DNA of 64,000 nucleotides from Taudactylus pleione (lineage: Eukaryota; Chordata; Amphibia; Anura; Myobatrachidae): assembly GCA_031769625.1 (NCBI GenBank), contig JAUIMM010001418.1:744001-808000 (forward strand), given 5' to 3'. The notes below the pieces were generated by a model. The model was not told the origin of the DNA. It did no database searches and saw only the letters and a list, made by a program, of their open reading frames with translations. This document shows, piece by piece, positions 37,464-52,314 of the stretch (position 1 is the stretch's first letter; every line of letters begins with the position of its first letter). The position numbers were made by a program, and so were the translations under genes.

Positions 37464-40400
37464 TGTGATATGTGACACCTGTATATCTGTGTGCTCCTAA
37501 GTCTGTATATGGGAGACTACGCTGAGTAATGTGATATGTGACACCTCTATATCTGTGTGCTCCTGAGTCTGTATATGGGAGACTGCGCTGAGTAATGTGA
37601 TATGTGACACCTGTATATCTGTTTGCCCCTGAGTCTGTATATGGGAGACTGTGCTGAGTAATGTGATATGTGACACCTGTATATCTGTGTTCTCCTCAGT
37701 CTGTATATGGGGGACTGCGCTGAGTAATGTGATATGTGACAACTGTATATCTGTGTGCTCCTGAGTCTGTATATGGGAGACTGCGCTGTGTAATATGATA
37801 GGTGACACCTGTATATCTGTGTGCTCCTGAGTCTGTATATGGGAGACTGCGCTGAGTAATGTGATATGTGACACCTGTATATCTCTGTGCTCCTGAGTCT
37901 GTATATGGGAGACTGTGCTGAGTAATGTGATGAGTGACACCTATATATCTGTGTGCTCCTGAGTCTGTATATGGAGACTGCGCTGAGTAATGTGATACGT
38001 GACACCTGTATATCTGTGTGCTCCTGAGTCTGTATATGGAGACTGCGCTGCGTAATGTGATATGTGACACCTGTATATCTGTGTGCTCCTGAGTCTGTAT
38101 ATGGGAGACTGTGCTGAGTAATGTGATGAGTGACACCTGTATATCTGTGTGCTCCTGAGTCTGTGTATGGGAGACTGTGCTGAGTAATGTGATATGTGAT
38201 ACCTGTATATCTCTGTGCTCCTGAGTCTGTATATAGGAGACTGCGCTGAGTAATGTGATATGTCACACCTGTATATCTGTGTGCTCCTGAGTCTGTATAT
38301 AGGAGACTGCGCTGAGTAATGTGACAGCTGTATATCTGTGTGCTCCTGAGTCTGTGTATGGGAGACTGCGCTGAGTAATGTGATATGTGACACCTGTATA
38401 TCTGTGTGCTCCTGAGTCTGTATATAGGAGACTCCGCTGAGTAATGTGATATGCGACACCTGTATATCTGTGTGCTCCTGAGTCTGTATATAGGAGACTG
38501 CGCTGAGTAATGGGATATGCGACCCCTGTATATCTGTGTGCTCCTGAGTCTGTATATGGGAGACTGCGCTGAGTAATGAGATATGTGACACCTGTATATC
38601 TGTGTGCTCCTGAGTCTGTATATGGGAGACTGCGCTGAGTAATGTGATATGTGACACCTGTATATCTGTGTGCTCCTGAGTATGCATATGGGAGACTGCG
38701 CTGAGTAATGTGATATGTGACACCTGTATATCTGTGTGCTCATAAGTCTGTATATGGGAGACTACGCTGAGTAATGTGATATGTGACACCTGTATATCTG
38801 TGTGCTCCTGAGTATGTATATGGGAGACTGCGCTGAGTAATGTGATATGTGACACCTGTATATCTGTGTGCTCCTGAGTCTGTATATAGGAGACTGCGCT
38901 GAGTAATGTGATATGTGACACCTGTATATCTGTGTGCTCCTGAGTCTGTATATAGGAGACTGCGCTGAGTAATGTGACAGCTGTATATCTGTGTGCTCCT
39001 GAGTCTGTGTATGGGAGACTGCGCTGAGTAATGTGATATGTGACACCTGTATATCTGTGTGCTCCTGAGTCTGTATATAGGAGACTCCGCTGAGTAATGT
39101 GATATGCGACACCTGTATATCTGTGTGCTCCTGAGTCTGTATATAGGAGACTGCGCTGAGTAATGGGATATGCGACCCCTGTATATCTGTGTGCTCCTGA
39201 GTCTGTATATGGGAGACTGCGCTGAGTAATGAGATATGTGACACCTGTATATCTGTGTGCTCCTGAGTCTGTATATGGGAGACTGCGCTGAGTAATGTGA
39301 TATGTGACATCTGTATATCTGTGTGCTCCTGAGTATGTATATGGGAGACTGCGCTGAGTAATGTGATGAGTGACACCTGTATATCTGTGTGCTCCTGAGT
39401 CTGTATATGGGAGACTGTGCTGAGTAATGTGATGAGTGACACCTATATATCTGTGTGCTCCTGAGTCTGTATATGGAGACTGCGCTGAGTAATGTGATAC
39501 GTGACACCTGTATATCTGTGTGCTCCTGAGTCTGTATATGGAGACTGCGCTGCGTAATGTGATATGTGACACCTGTATATCTGTGTGCTCCTGAGTCTGT
39601 ATATGGGAGACTGTGCTGAGTAATGTGATGAGTGACACCTGTATATCTGTGTTCTCCTGAGTCTGTATATGGGAGACTGTGCTGAGTAATGTGATATGTG
39701 ACACCTGTATATCTGTGTGCTCCTGAGTCTGTATATAGGAGACTGCGCTGAGCAATGTGATATGTGACACCAGTATATCTGTGTGCTCCTGAGTCTGTAT
39801 ATGGGAGACGGCGCTGAGTAATGTGATATGTGACACCTCTATATCTGTGCGCTCCTGAGCCTGTATATGGGAGACTGCGCTGAGTAATGTGATATGTGAC
39901 ACCTGTGTATCATTGTGCTCCTGAGTCTGTATATAGGAGACTGTGCTGAGTAATGTGATGTGTGACACCTGTATATCTGTGTGCCCCTGAGTCTGTATAT
40001 GGGAGATTGTGCTGAGTAATGTGATGAGTGACACCTGTATATCTGTGTGCTCCTGAGTCTGTATATGGGAGACTGTGCTGAGTAATGTGATGAGTGACAC
40101 CTATATATCTGTGTGCTCCTGAGTCTGTATATGGAGACTGCGCTGAGTAATGTGATATGTGACACCTGTATATCTGTGTGCTCCTGAGTCTGTATATGGA
40201 GACTGCGCTGCGTAATGTGATATGTGACACCTGTATATCTGTGTGCTCCTGAGTCTGTATATGGGAGACTGTGCTGAGTAATGTGATGAGTGACACCTGT
40301 ATATCTGTGTGCTCCTGAGTCTGTGTATGGGAGACTGTGCTGAGTAATGTGATTTGTGATACCTGTATATCTGTGTGCTCCTGAGCCTGTATATGGGAGA

Positions 40401-40610
40401 CTGCGCTGAGTAATGTGATATGTGACACTTGTATATCTGTGTGCTCCTGAGTCTGTATATGGGAGACTGCGCTGAGTAATGTGATATGTGACACCTGTAT
40501 ATCTGTGTGCTCCTAAGTCTGTATATGGGAGATTGTGCTGAGTAATGTGATGAGTGACACCTGTATATCTGTGTGCTCCTGAGTCTGTATATGGGAGACT
40601 GTGCTGAGTA
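37464..40610. repeat. Higher-order block, 3,212-bp tandem duplication, copy 2
   Basis: Direct tandem copy of the preceding block. Near its right end one 66-bp monomer is missing relative to copy 1 (offset falls from 3,212 to 3,146 by about 40494). A further local repeat of about 0.5 kb follows (GGGAGATTGTGCTGAG near 40007 and again near 40527). Confidence 0.88.
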
Positions 40611-43600
40611 ATGTGATGAGTGACACCTATATATCTGTGTGCTCCTGAGTCTGTATATGGAGACTGCGCTGAGTAATGTGATATGTGACACCTGTATATC
40701 TGTGTGCTCCTGAGTCTGTATATGGAGACTGCGCTGCATAATGTGATATGTGACACCTGTATATCTGTGTGCTCCTGAGTCTGTATATGGGAGACTGTGC
40801 TGAGTAATGTGATGAGTGACACCTGTATATCTGTGTGCTCCTGAGTCTGTGTATGGGAGACTGTGCTGAGTAATGTGATTTGTGATACCTGTATATCTGT
40901 GTGCTCCTGAGCCTGTATATGGGAGACTGCGCTGAGTAATGTGATATGTGACACTTGTATATCTGTGTGCTCCTGAGTCTGTATATGGGAGACTGCGCTG
41001 AGTAATGTGATATGTGACACCTGTATATCTGTGTGCTCCTGAGTCTGTATATAGGAGACTATGCTGAGTAATGTGACACCTGTATATCTGTGTGCTCCTG
41101 AGTCTGTATATGGGAGACTGTGCTGAGTAATGTGATATGTGACACCTGTATATCTCTGTGCTCCTGAGTCTGTATATGGGAGACTGTGCTGAGTAATGTG
41201 ATATGTGACAACTATATATCTGTGTGCTCCTGAGTCTGTATATAGGAGACTGCGCTGAGCAATGTGATATGTGACACCTGTATATCTGTGTGCTCCTGAG
41301 TCTGTATATGGGAGACGGCGCTGAGTAATGTGATATGTGACACCTGTATATCTGTGTGCTCCTGAGCCTGTATATGGGAGACTGCGCTGAGTAATGTGAT
41401 ATGTGACACCTTTGTATCTGTGTGCTCCTGAGTCTGTATATAGGAGACTGCGCTGAGCAATGTGATGTGTGACACCTGTATATCTGTGTGCCCCTGAGTC
41501 TGTATATGGGAGACTGTGCTGAGTAATGTGATGAGTGACACCTGTATATCTGTGTGCTCCTGAGTCTGTATATGGGAGACTGTGCTGAGTAATGTGATGA
41601 GTGACACCTGTATATCTGTGTGCTCCTGAGTCTGTATATGGAGACTGCGCTGAGTAATGTGATATGTGACACCTGTATATCTGTGTGCTCCTGAGTCTGT
41701 ATATGGAGACTGCGCTGCGTAATGTGATATGTGACACCTGTATATCTGTGTGCTCCTGAGTCTGTATATGGAGACTGTGCTGAGTAATGTGATATGTGAC
41801 ACCTGTATATCTGTGAGCTCCTGAGTCTGTATATGGGAGACTGTGCTGAGTAATGTGATATGTGACACCTGTGTATCTGTGTGCTCCTGAGTCTGAATAT
41901 GGAGACTGTGCTGAGTAATGTGATATGTGACACCTGTATATCTGTGTGCTCCTGAGTCTGTATATAGGAGACTGCGCTGAGTAATGTGATATGTGACACC
42001 TGTATATCTGTGTGCTCCTGAGTCTGTATATGAGAGACTGCGCTGAGTAATGTGATATGTGACACCTGTATATCTGTGTGCTCCTGAGTCTGTATATAGG
42101 AGACTGTGCTGAGTGATGTGATATGTGACACCTGTATATCTGTGTGCTCCTGTGTCTGTATATGGAGACTGTGCTGAGTGATGTGATATGTGACACCTGT
42201 ATATCTGTGTGCTCCTGAGTCTGTATATGGGAGACTGCGCTGAGTAATGTGATATGTGACACCTGTATATCTGTGTGCTCCTGAGTCTGTATATAGGAGA
42301 CTGCGCTGAGTAATGTGATATGCGACACCTGTATATCTGTGTGCTCCTGAGTCTGTATATAGGAGACTGCGCTGAGTAATGGGATATGCGACCCCTGTAT
42401 ATCTGTGTGCTCCTGAGTCTGTATATGGGAGACTGCGCTGAGTAATGAGATATGTGACACCTGTATATCTGTGTGCTCCTGAGTCTGTATATGGGAGACT
42501 GCGCTGAGTAATGTGATATGTGACACCTGTATATCTGTGTGCTCCTGAGTATGTATATGGGAGACTGCGCTGAGTAATGTGATATGTGACACCTGTATAT
42601 CTGTGTGCTCCTGAGTCTGTATATAGGAGACTGCGCTGAGTAATGTGACAGCTGTATATCTGTGTGCTCCTGAGTCTGTGTATGGGAGACTGCGCTGAGT
42701 AATGTGATATGTGACACCTGTATATCTGTGTGCTCCTGAGTCTGTATATAGGAGACTCCGCTGAGTAATGTGATATGCGACACCTGTATATCTGTGTGCT
42801 CCTGAGTCTGTATATGGGAGACTGCGCTGAGTAATGGGATATGCGACCCCTGTATATCTGTGTGCTCCTGAGTCTGTATATGGGAGACTGCGCTGAGTAA
42901 TGAGATATGTGACACCTGTATATCTGTGTGCTCCTGAGTCTGTATATGGGAGACTGCGCTGAGTAATGTGATATGTGACACCTGTATATCTGTGTGCTCC
43001 TGAGTATGTATATGGGAGACTGCGCTGAGTAATGTGATGAGTGACACCTGTATATCTGTGTGCTCCTGAGTCTGTATATGGGAGACTGTGCTGAGTAATG
43101 TGATGAGTGACACCTATATATCTGTGTGCTCCTGAGTCTGTATATGGAGACTGCGCTGAGTAATGTGATACGTGACACCTGTATATCTGTGTGCTCCTGA
43201 GTCTGTATATGGAGACTGCGCTGCGTAATGTGATATGTGACACCTGTATATCTGTGTGCTCCTGAGTCTGTATATGGGAGACTGTGCTGAGTAATGTGAT
43301 GAGTGACACCTGTATATCTGTGTGCTCCTGAGTCTGTGTATGGGAGACTGTGCTGAGTAATGTGATATGTGATACCTGTATATCTCTGTGCTCCTGAGCC
43401 TGTATATGGGAGACTGCGCTGAGTAATGTGATATGTGACACTTGTATATCTGTGTGCTCCTGAGTCTGTATATGGGAGACTGCGCTGAGTAATGTGATAT
43501 GTGACACCTGTATATCTGTGTGCTCCTGAGTCTGTATATAGGAGACTATGCTGAGTAATGTGACACCTGTATATCTGTGTGCTCCTGAGTCTGTATATGG

Positions 43601-44963
43601 AGACTGCGCTGAGTAATGTGATATGTGACACCTGTATATCTGTGTGCTCCTGAGTCTGTATATGGAGACTGCGCTGCGTAATGTGATATGTGACACCTGT
43701 ATATCTGTGTGCTCCTGAGTCTGTATATGGGAGACTGTGCTGAGTAATGTGATGAGTGACACCTGTATATCTGTGTGCTCCTGAGTCTGTGTATGGGAGA
43801 CTGTGCTGAGTAATGTGATATGTGATACCTGTATATCTGTGTGCTCCTGAGCCTGTATATGGGAGACTGCGCTGAGTAATGTGATATGTGACACTTGTAT
43901 ATCTGTGTGCTCCTGAGTCTGTATATGGGAGACTGCGCTGAGTAATGTGATATGTGACACCTGTATATCTGTGTGCTCCTGAGTCTGTATATAGGAGACT
44001 ATGCTGAGTAATGTGACACCTGTATATCTGTGTGCTCCTGAGTCTGTATATGGGAGACTGTGCTGAGTAATGTGATATGTGACACCTGTATATCTCTGTG
44101 CTCCTGAGTCTGTATATGGGAGACTGAGCTGAGTAATGTGATATGTGACACCTGTATATCTGTGTGCTCCTGAGTCTGTATATGGGAGACGGCACTTAGT
44201 AATGTGATATGTGACACCTGTATATCTGTGTGCTCCTGAGCCTGTATATGGGAGACTGCGCTGAGTAATGTGATATGTGACACCTTTGTATCTGTGTGCT
44301 CCTGAGTCTGTATATAGGAGACTGCGCTGAGCAATGTGATGTGTGACACCTGTATATCTGTGTGCCCCTGAGTCTGTATATGGGAGACTGTGCTGAGTAA
44401 TGTGATGAGTGACACCTGTATATCTGTGTGCTCCTGAGTCTGTATATGGGAGACTGTGCTGAGTAATGTGATGAGTGACACCTGTATATCTGTGTGCTCC
44501 TGAGTCTGTATATGGGAGACTGCGCTGAGTAATGAGATATGTGACACCTGTATATCTGTGTGCTCCTGAGTCTGTATATGGGAGACTGCGCTGAGTAATG
44601 TGATATGTGACACCTGTATATCTGTGTGCTCCTGAGTATGTATATGGGAGACTGCGCTGAGTAATGTGATGAGTGACACCTGTATATCTGTGTGCTCCTG
44701 AGTCTGTATATGGGAGACTGTGCTGAGTAATGTGATGAGTGACACCTATATATCTGTGTGCTCCTGAGTCTGTATATGGAGACTGCGCTGAGTAATGTGA
44801 TACGTGACACCTGTATATCTGTGTGCTCCTGAGTCTGTATATGGAGACTGCGCTGCGTAATGTGATATGTGACACCTGTATATCTGTGTGCTCCTGAGTC
44901 TGTATATGGGAGACTGTGCTGAGTAATGTGATGAGTGACACCTGTATATCTGTGTGCTCCTCT

Positions 44964-47900
44964 GTCTGTGTATGGGAGACTGTGCTGAGTAATGTGATAT
45001 GTGATACCTGTATATCTCTGTGCTCCTGAGCCTGTATATGGGAGACTGCGCTGAGTAATGTGATATGTGACACTTGTATATCTGTGTGCTCCTGAGTCTG
45101 TATATGGAGACTGCGCTGCGTAATGTGATATGTGACACCTGTATATCTGTGTGCTCCTGAGTCTGTATATGGAGACTGCGCTGAGTAATGTGATATGTGA
45201 CACCTGTATATCTGTGTGCTCCTGAGTCTGTATATGGAGACTGCGCTGCGTAATGTGATATGTGACACCTGTATATCTGTGTGCTCCTGAGTCTGTATAT
45301 GGGAGACTGTGCTGAGTAATGTGATGAGTGACACCTGTATATCTGTGTGCTCCTGAGTCTGTGTATGGGAGACTGTGCTGAGTAATGTGATATGTGATAC
45401 CTGTATATCTGTGTGCTCCTGAGCCTGTATATGGGAGACTGCGCTGAGTAATGTGATATGTGACACTTGTATATCTGTGTGCTCCTGAGTCTGTATATGG
45501 GAGACTGCGCTGAGTAATGTGATATGTGACACCTGTATATCTGTGTGCTCCTGAGTCTGTATATAGGAGACTATGCTGAGTAATGTGACACCTGTATATC
45601 TGTGTGCTCCTGAGTCTGTATATGGGAGACTGTGCTGAGTAATGTGATATGTGACACCTGTATATCTCTGTGCTCCTGAGTCTGTATATGGGAGACTGAG
45701 CTGAGTAATGTGATATGTGACACCTATATATCTGTGTGCTCCTGAGTCTGTATATAGGAGACTGCGCTGAGCAATGTGATATGTGACACCTGTATATCTG
45801 TGTGCTCCTGAGTCTGTATATGGGAGACGGCACTTAGTAATGTGATATGTGACACCTGTATATCTGTGTGCTCCTGAGCCTGTATATGGGAGACTGCGCT
45901 GAGTAATGTGATATGTGACACCTTTGTATCTGTGTGCTCCTGAGTCTGTATAAAGGAGACTGCGCTGAGCAATGTGATGTGTGACACCTGTATATCTGTG
46001 TGCCCCTGAGTCTGTATATGGGAGACTGTGCTGAGTAATGTGATGAGTGACACCTGTATATCTGTGTGCTCCTGAGTCTGTATATGGGAGACTGTGCTGA
46101 GTAATGTGATGAGTGACACCTGTATATCTGTGTGCTCCTGAGTCTGTATATGGAGACTGCGCTGAGTAATGTGATATGTGACACCTGTATATCTGTGTGC
46201 TCCTGAGTCTGTATATGGAGACTGCGCTGCGTAATGTGATATGTGACACCTGTATATCTGTGTGCTCCTGAGTCTGTATATAGGAGACTGCGCTGAGTAA
46301 TGTGATATGTGACACCTGTATATCTGTGTGCTCCTGAGTCTGTATATGAGAGACTGCGCTGAGTAATGTGATATGTGACACCTGTATATCTGTGTGCTCC
46401 TGAGTCTGTATATAGGAGACTGTGCTGAGTGATGTGATATGTGACACCTGTATATCTGTGTGCTCCTGTGTCTGTATATGGAGACTGTGCTGAGTGATGT
46501 GATATGTGACACCTGTATATCTGTGTGCTCCTGAGTCTGTATATGGGAGACTGCGCTGAGTAATGTGATATGTGACACCTGTATATCTGTGTGCTCCTGA
46601 GTCTGTATATAGGAGACTGCGCTGAGTAATGTGATATGTCACACCTGTATATCTGTGTGCTCCTGAGTCTATATATGGGAGACTGCGCTGAGTAACGTGA
46701 TATGTGACACCTGCATATCTATGTGCTCCTGAGTCTGTATATGGGAGACTACGCTGAGTAATGTGATATGTGACACCTGTATATCTGTGTGCTCCTGAGT
46801 CTGTATATAGGAGACTGCGCTGAGTAATGTGATATGTGATACCTGTATATCTGTGTGCTCCTGAGTCTGTATTAGGAGACTGCGCTGAGTAATGTGACAG
46901 CTGTATATCTGTGTGCTCCTGAGTCTGTGTATGGGAGACTGCGCTGAGTAATGTGATATGTGACACCTGTATATCTGTGTGCTCCTGAGTCTGTATATAG
47001 GAGACTCCGCTGAGTAATGTGATATGCGACAACTGTATATCTGTGTGCTCTTGAGTCTGTATATAGGAGACTGCGCTGAGTAATGGGATATGCGACCCCT
47101 GTATATCTGTGTGCTCCTGAGTCTGTATATGGGAGACTGCGCTGAGTAATGAGATATGTGACACCTGTATATCTGTGTGCTCCTGAGTCTGTATATGGGA
47201 GACTGCGCTGAGTAATGTGATATGTGACACCTGTATATCAGTGTGCTCCTGAGTATGTATATGGGAGACTGCGCTGAGTAATGTGATATGTGACACCTGT
47301 ATATCTGTGTGCTCCTGAGTCTGTATATGGGAGACTATGCTGAGTAATGTGATATGTGACACCTGTATATCTGTGTGCTCCTGAGTCTGTATATGGGAGA
47401 CTGCGCTGAGTAATGTGATATGTGACACCTGTATATCTGTTTGCCCCTGAGTCTGTATATGGGAGACTGCGCTGAGTAATGTGATATGTGACACCTGTAT
47501 ATCTGTGTGCTCCTCAGTCTGTATATGGGGGACTGCGCTGAGTAATGTGATATGTGACAACTGTATATCTGTGTGCTCCTGAGTCTGTATATGGGAGACT
47601 GCGCTGTGTAATATGATAGGTGACACCTGTATATCTGTGTGCTCCTGAGTCTGTATATGGGAGACTGCGCTGAGTAATGTGATATGTGACACCTGTATAT
47701 CTCTGTGCTCCTGAGTCTGTATATGGGAGACTGCGCTGAGTAATGTGATATGTGACACCTGTATATCTGTGTGCTCCTGAGTCTGTATATGGGAGACTGC
47801 GCTGAGCAATGTGATATGTGACACCTGTATATCTGTGTGCTCCTGAGTCTGTATATGGGAGACTGCGCTGAGTAATGTGATATGTGACACCTGTATATCT

Positions 47901-48110
47901 GTGTGCTCCTGAGCCTGTATATGGGACACTGCGCTGAGTAATGTGATATGTGACACCTGTATATCTGTGTGCTCCTGAGCCTGTATATGGGAGACTGCGC
48001 TGAGTAATGTGATATGTGACACCTGTGTATCTGTGTGCCCCTGAGTCTGTATATGGGAGACTGTGCTGAGTAATGTGATGAGTGACACCTGTATATCTGT
48101 GTGCTCCTGA
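44964..48110. repeat. Higher-order block, about 3.2-kb tandem duplication, copy 1
   Basis: Repeated downstream with offset 3,147 at its left end and 3,207 through most of its length; about one short monomer was gained or lost. The rare 2-bp deletion monomer GTCTGTATTAGGAG at 46864 recurs at 50071, and the ACGTG-type monomer near 46670 recurs near 49877, proving common descent. Part of it (45724-46578) is also a copy of 28100-28954, 17,624 bp upstream. Confidence 0.87.
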
Positions 48111-51100
48111 GTCTGTGTATGGGAGACTGTGCTGAGTAATGTGATATGTGATACCTGTATATCTCTGTGCTCCTGAGCCTGTATATGGGAGACTGCGCTG
48201 AGTAATGTGATATGTGACACTTGTATATCTGTGTGCTCCTGAGTCTGTATATGGGAGACTGCGCTGAGTAATGTGATATGTGACACCTGTATATCTGTGT
48301 GCTCCTGAGTCTGTATATAGGAGACTATGCTGAGTAATGTGACACCTGTATATCTGTGTGCTCCTGAGTCTGTATATGGAGACTGCGCTGAGTAATGTGA
48401 TATGTGACACCTGTATATCTGTGTGCTCCTGAGTCTGTATATGGAGACTGCGCTGCGTAATGTGATATGTGACACCTGTATATCTGTGTGCTCCTGAGTC
48501 TGTATATGGGAGACTGTGCTGAGTAATGTGATGAGTGACACCTGTATATCTGTGTGCTCCTGAGTCTGTGTATGGGAGACTGTGCTGAGTAATGTGATAT
48601 GTGATACCTGTATATCTGTGTGCTCCTGAGCCTGTATATGGGAGACTGCGCTGAGTAATGTGATATGTGACACTTGTATATCTGTGTGCTCCCGAGTCTG
48701 TATATGGGAGACTGCGCTGAGTAATGTGATATGTGACACCTGTATATCTGTGTGCTCCTGAGTCTGTATATAGGAGACTATGCTGAGTAATGTGACACCT
48801 GTATATCTGTGTGCTCCTGAGTCTGTATATGGGAGACTGTGCTGAGTAATGTGATATGTGACACCTGTATATCTCTGTGCTCCTGAGTCTGTATATGGGA
48901 GACTGAGCTGAGTAATGTGATATGTGACACCTATATATCTGTGTGCTCCTGAGTCTGTATATAGGAGACTGCGCTGAGCAATGTGATATGTGACACCTGT
49001 ATATCTGTGTGCTCCTGAGTCTGTATATGGGAGACGGCACTTAGTAATGTGATATGTGACACCTGTATATCTGTGTGCTCCTGAGCCTGTATATGGGAGA
49101 CTGCGCTGAGTAATGTGATATGTGACACCTTTGTATCTGTGTGCTCCTGAGTCTGTATATAGGAGACTGCGCTGAGCAATGTGATGTGTGACACCTGTAT
49201 ATCTGTGTGCCCCTGAGTCTGTATATGGGAGACTGTGCTGAGTAATGTGATGAGTGACACCTGTATATCTGTGTGCTCCTGAGTCTGTATATGGGAGACT
49301 GTGCTGAGTAATGTGATGAGTGACACCTGTATATCTGTGTGCTCCTGAGTCTGTATATGGAGACTGCGCTGAGTAATGTGATATGTGACACCTGTATATC
49401 TGTGTGCTCCTGAGTCTGTATATGGAGACTGCGCTGCGTAATGTGATATGTGACACCTGTATATCTGTGTGCTCCTGAGTCTGTATATAGGAGACTGCGC
49501 TGAGTAATGTGATATGTGACACCTGTATATCTGTGTGCTCCTGAGTCTGTATATGAGAGACTGCGCTGAGTAATGTGATATGTGACACCTGTATATCTGT
49601 GTGCTCCTGAGTCTGTATATAGGAGACTGTGCTGAGTGATGTGATATGTGACACCTGTATATCTGTGTGCTCCTGTGTCTGTATATGGAGACTGTGCTGA
49701 GTGATGTGATATGTGACACCTGTATATCTGTGTGCTCCTGAGTCTGTATATGGGAGACTGCGCTGAGTAATGTGATATGTGACACCTGTATATCTGTGTG
49801 CTCCTGAGTCTGTATATAGGAGACTGCGCTGTGTAATGTGATATGTCACACCTGTATATCTGTGTGCTCCTGAGTCTATATATGGGAGACTGCGCTGAGT
49901 AACGTGATATGTGACACCTGCATATCTATGTGCTCCTGAGTCTGTATATGGGAGACTACGCTGAGTAATGTGATATGTGACACCTGTATATCTGTGTGCT
50001 CCTGAGTCTGTATATAGGAGACTGCGCTGAGTAATGTGATATGTGATACCTGTATATCTGTGTGCTCCTGAGTCTGTATTAGGAGACTGCGCTGAGTAAT
50101 GTGACAGCTGTATATCTGTGTGCTCCTGAGTCTGTGTATGGGAGACTGCGCTGAGTAATGTGATATGTGACACCTGTATATCTGTGTGCTCCTGAGTCTG
50201 TATATAGGAGACTCCGCTGAGTAATGTGATATGCGACAACTGTATATCTGTGTGCTCTTGAGTCTGTATATAGGAGACTGCGCTGAGTAATGGGATATGC
50301 GACCCCTGTATATCTGTGTGCTCCTGAGTCTGTATATGGGAGACTGCGCTGAGTAATGAGATATGTGACACCTGTATATCTGTGTGCTCCTGAGTCTGTA
50401 TATGGGAGACTGCGCTGAGTAATGTGATATGTGACACCTGTATATCAGTGTGCTCCTGAGTATGTATATGGGAGACTGCGCTGAGTAATGTGATATGTGA
50501 CACCTGTATATCTGTGTGCTCCTGAGTCTGTATATGGGAGACTACGCTGAGTAATGTGATATGTGACACCTGTATATCTGTGTGCTCCTGAGTCTGTATA
50601 TGGGAGACTGCGCTGAGTAATGTGATATGTGACACCTGTATATCTGTTTGCCCCTGAGTCTGTATATGGGAGACTGCGCTGAGTAATGTGATATGTGACA
50701 CCTGTATATCTGTGTGCTCCTCAGTCTGTATATGGGGGACTGCGCTGAGTAATGTGATATGTGACAACTGTATATCTGTGTGCTCCTGAGTCTGTATATG
50801 GGAGACTGCGCTGTGTAATATGATAGGTGACACCTGTATATCTGTGTGCTCCTGAGTCTGTATATGGGAGACTGCGCTGAGTAATGTGATATGTGACACC
50901 TGTATATCTCTGTGCTCCTGAGTCTGTATATGGGAGACTGCGCTGAGTAATGTGATATGTGACACCTGTATATCTGTGTGCTCCTGAGTCTGTATATGGG
51001 AGACTGCGCTGAGCAATGTGATATGTGACACCTGTATATCTGTGTGCTCCTGAGTCTGTATATGGGAGACTGCGCTGAGTAATGTGATATGTGACACCTG

Positions 51101-51310
51101 TATATCTGTGTGCTCCTGAGCCTGTATATGGGACACTGCGCTGAGTAATGTGATATGTGACACCTGTATATCTGTGTGCTCCTGAGCCTGTATATGGGAG
51201 ACTGCGCTGAGTAATGTGATATGTGACACCTGTGTATCTGTGTGCCCCTGAGTCTGTATATGGGAGACTGTGCTGAGTAATGTGATGAGTGACACCTGTA
51301 TATCTGTGTG
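48111..51310. repeat. Higher-order block, about 3.2-kb tandem duplication, copy 2
   Basis: Direct tandem copy of 44964-48110. The copies end where GAGTCTGTGTATGGG (48109) is matched by GAGTCTGTATATGGG (51316). Confidence 0.85.
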
Positions 51311-52314
51311 CTCCTGAGTCTGTATATGGGAGACTGTGCTGAGTAATGTGATATGTGATACCTGTATATCTGTGTGCTCCTGAGCCTGTATATGGGAGAC
51401 TGCGCTGAGTAATGTGATATGTGACACTTGTATATCTGTGTGCTCCTGAGTCTGTATATGGGAGACTACGCTGAGTAATGTGATATGTGACACCTGTATA
51501 TCTGTGTGCTCCTGAGTCTGTATATAGGAGACTGCGCTGAGTAATGTGATATGTGACACCTGTATATCTGTGTGCCCCTGAGTCTGTATATGGGAGACTG
51601 CGCTGAGTAATGTGATATGTGACACCTGTATATCTGTGTGCTCCTGAGTCTGTATATAGGAGACTGCGCTGAGTAATGTGATATGTGACACCTGTATATC
51701 TGTGTGCCCCTGAGTCTGTATATGGGAGACTGCGCTGAGTAATGTGATATGTGACACCTGTATATCTGTGTGCTCCTGAGTCTGTATATAGGAGACTGCG
51801 CTGAGTAATGTGACAGCTGTATATCTGTGTGCTCCTGAGTCTGTATATAGGAGACTGCGCTGAGTAATGGGATATGCGACCCCTGTATATCTGTGTGCTC
51901 CTGAGTCTGTATATGGGAGACTGCGCTGAGTAATGTGATATGTGACACCTGTATATCTGTGTGCTCCTGAGTCTGTATATGGGAGACTGCGCTGAGTAAT
52001 GTGATATGTGACACCTGTATATCTGTGTGCTCCTGAGCCTGAATATGGGAGACTGCGCTGAGTAATGTGATATGTGACACTTGTATATCTGTGTGCTCCT
52101 GAGTCTGTATATAGGAGACTATGCTGAGTAATGTGACACCTGTATATCTGTGTGCTCCTGAGTCTGTATATGGAGACTGTGCTGAGTGATGTGATTTGTG
52201 ACACCTGTATATCTGTGTGCTCCTGAGTCTGTATATGGGAGACTGCGCTGAGTAATGTGATATGTGACACCTGTATATCTGTGTGCTCCTGAGTCTGTAT
52301 ATAGGAGACTGAGC

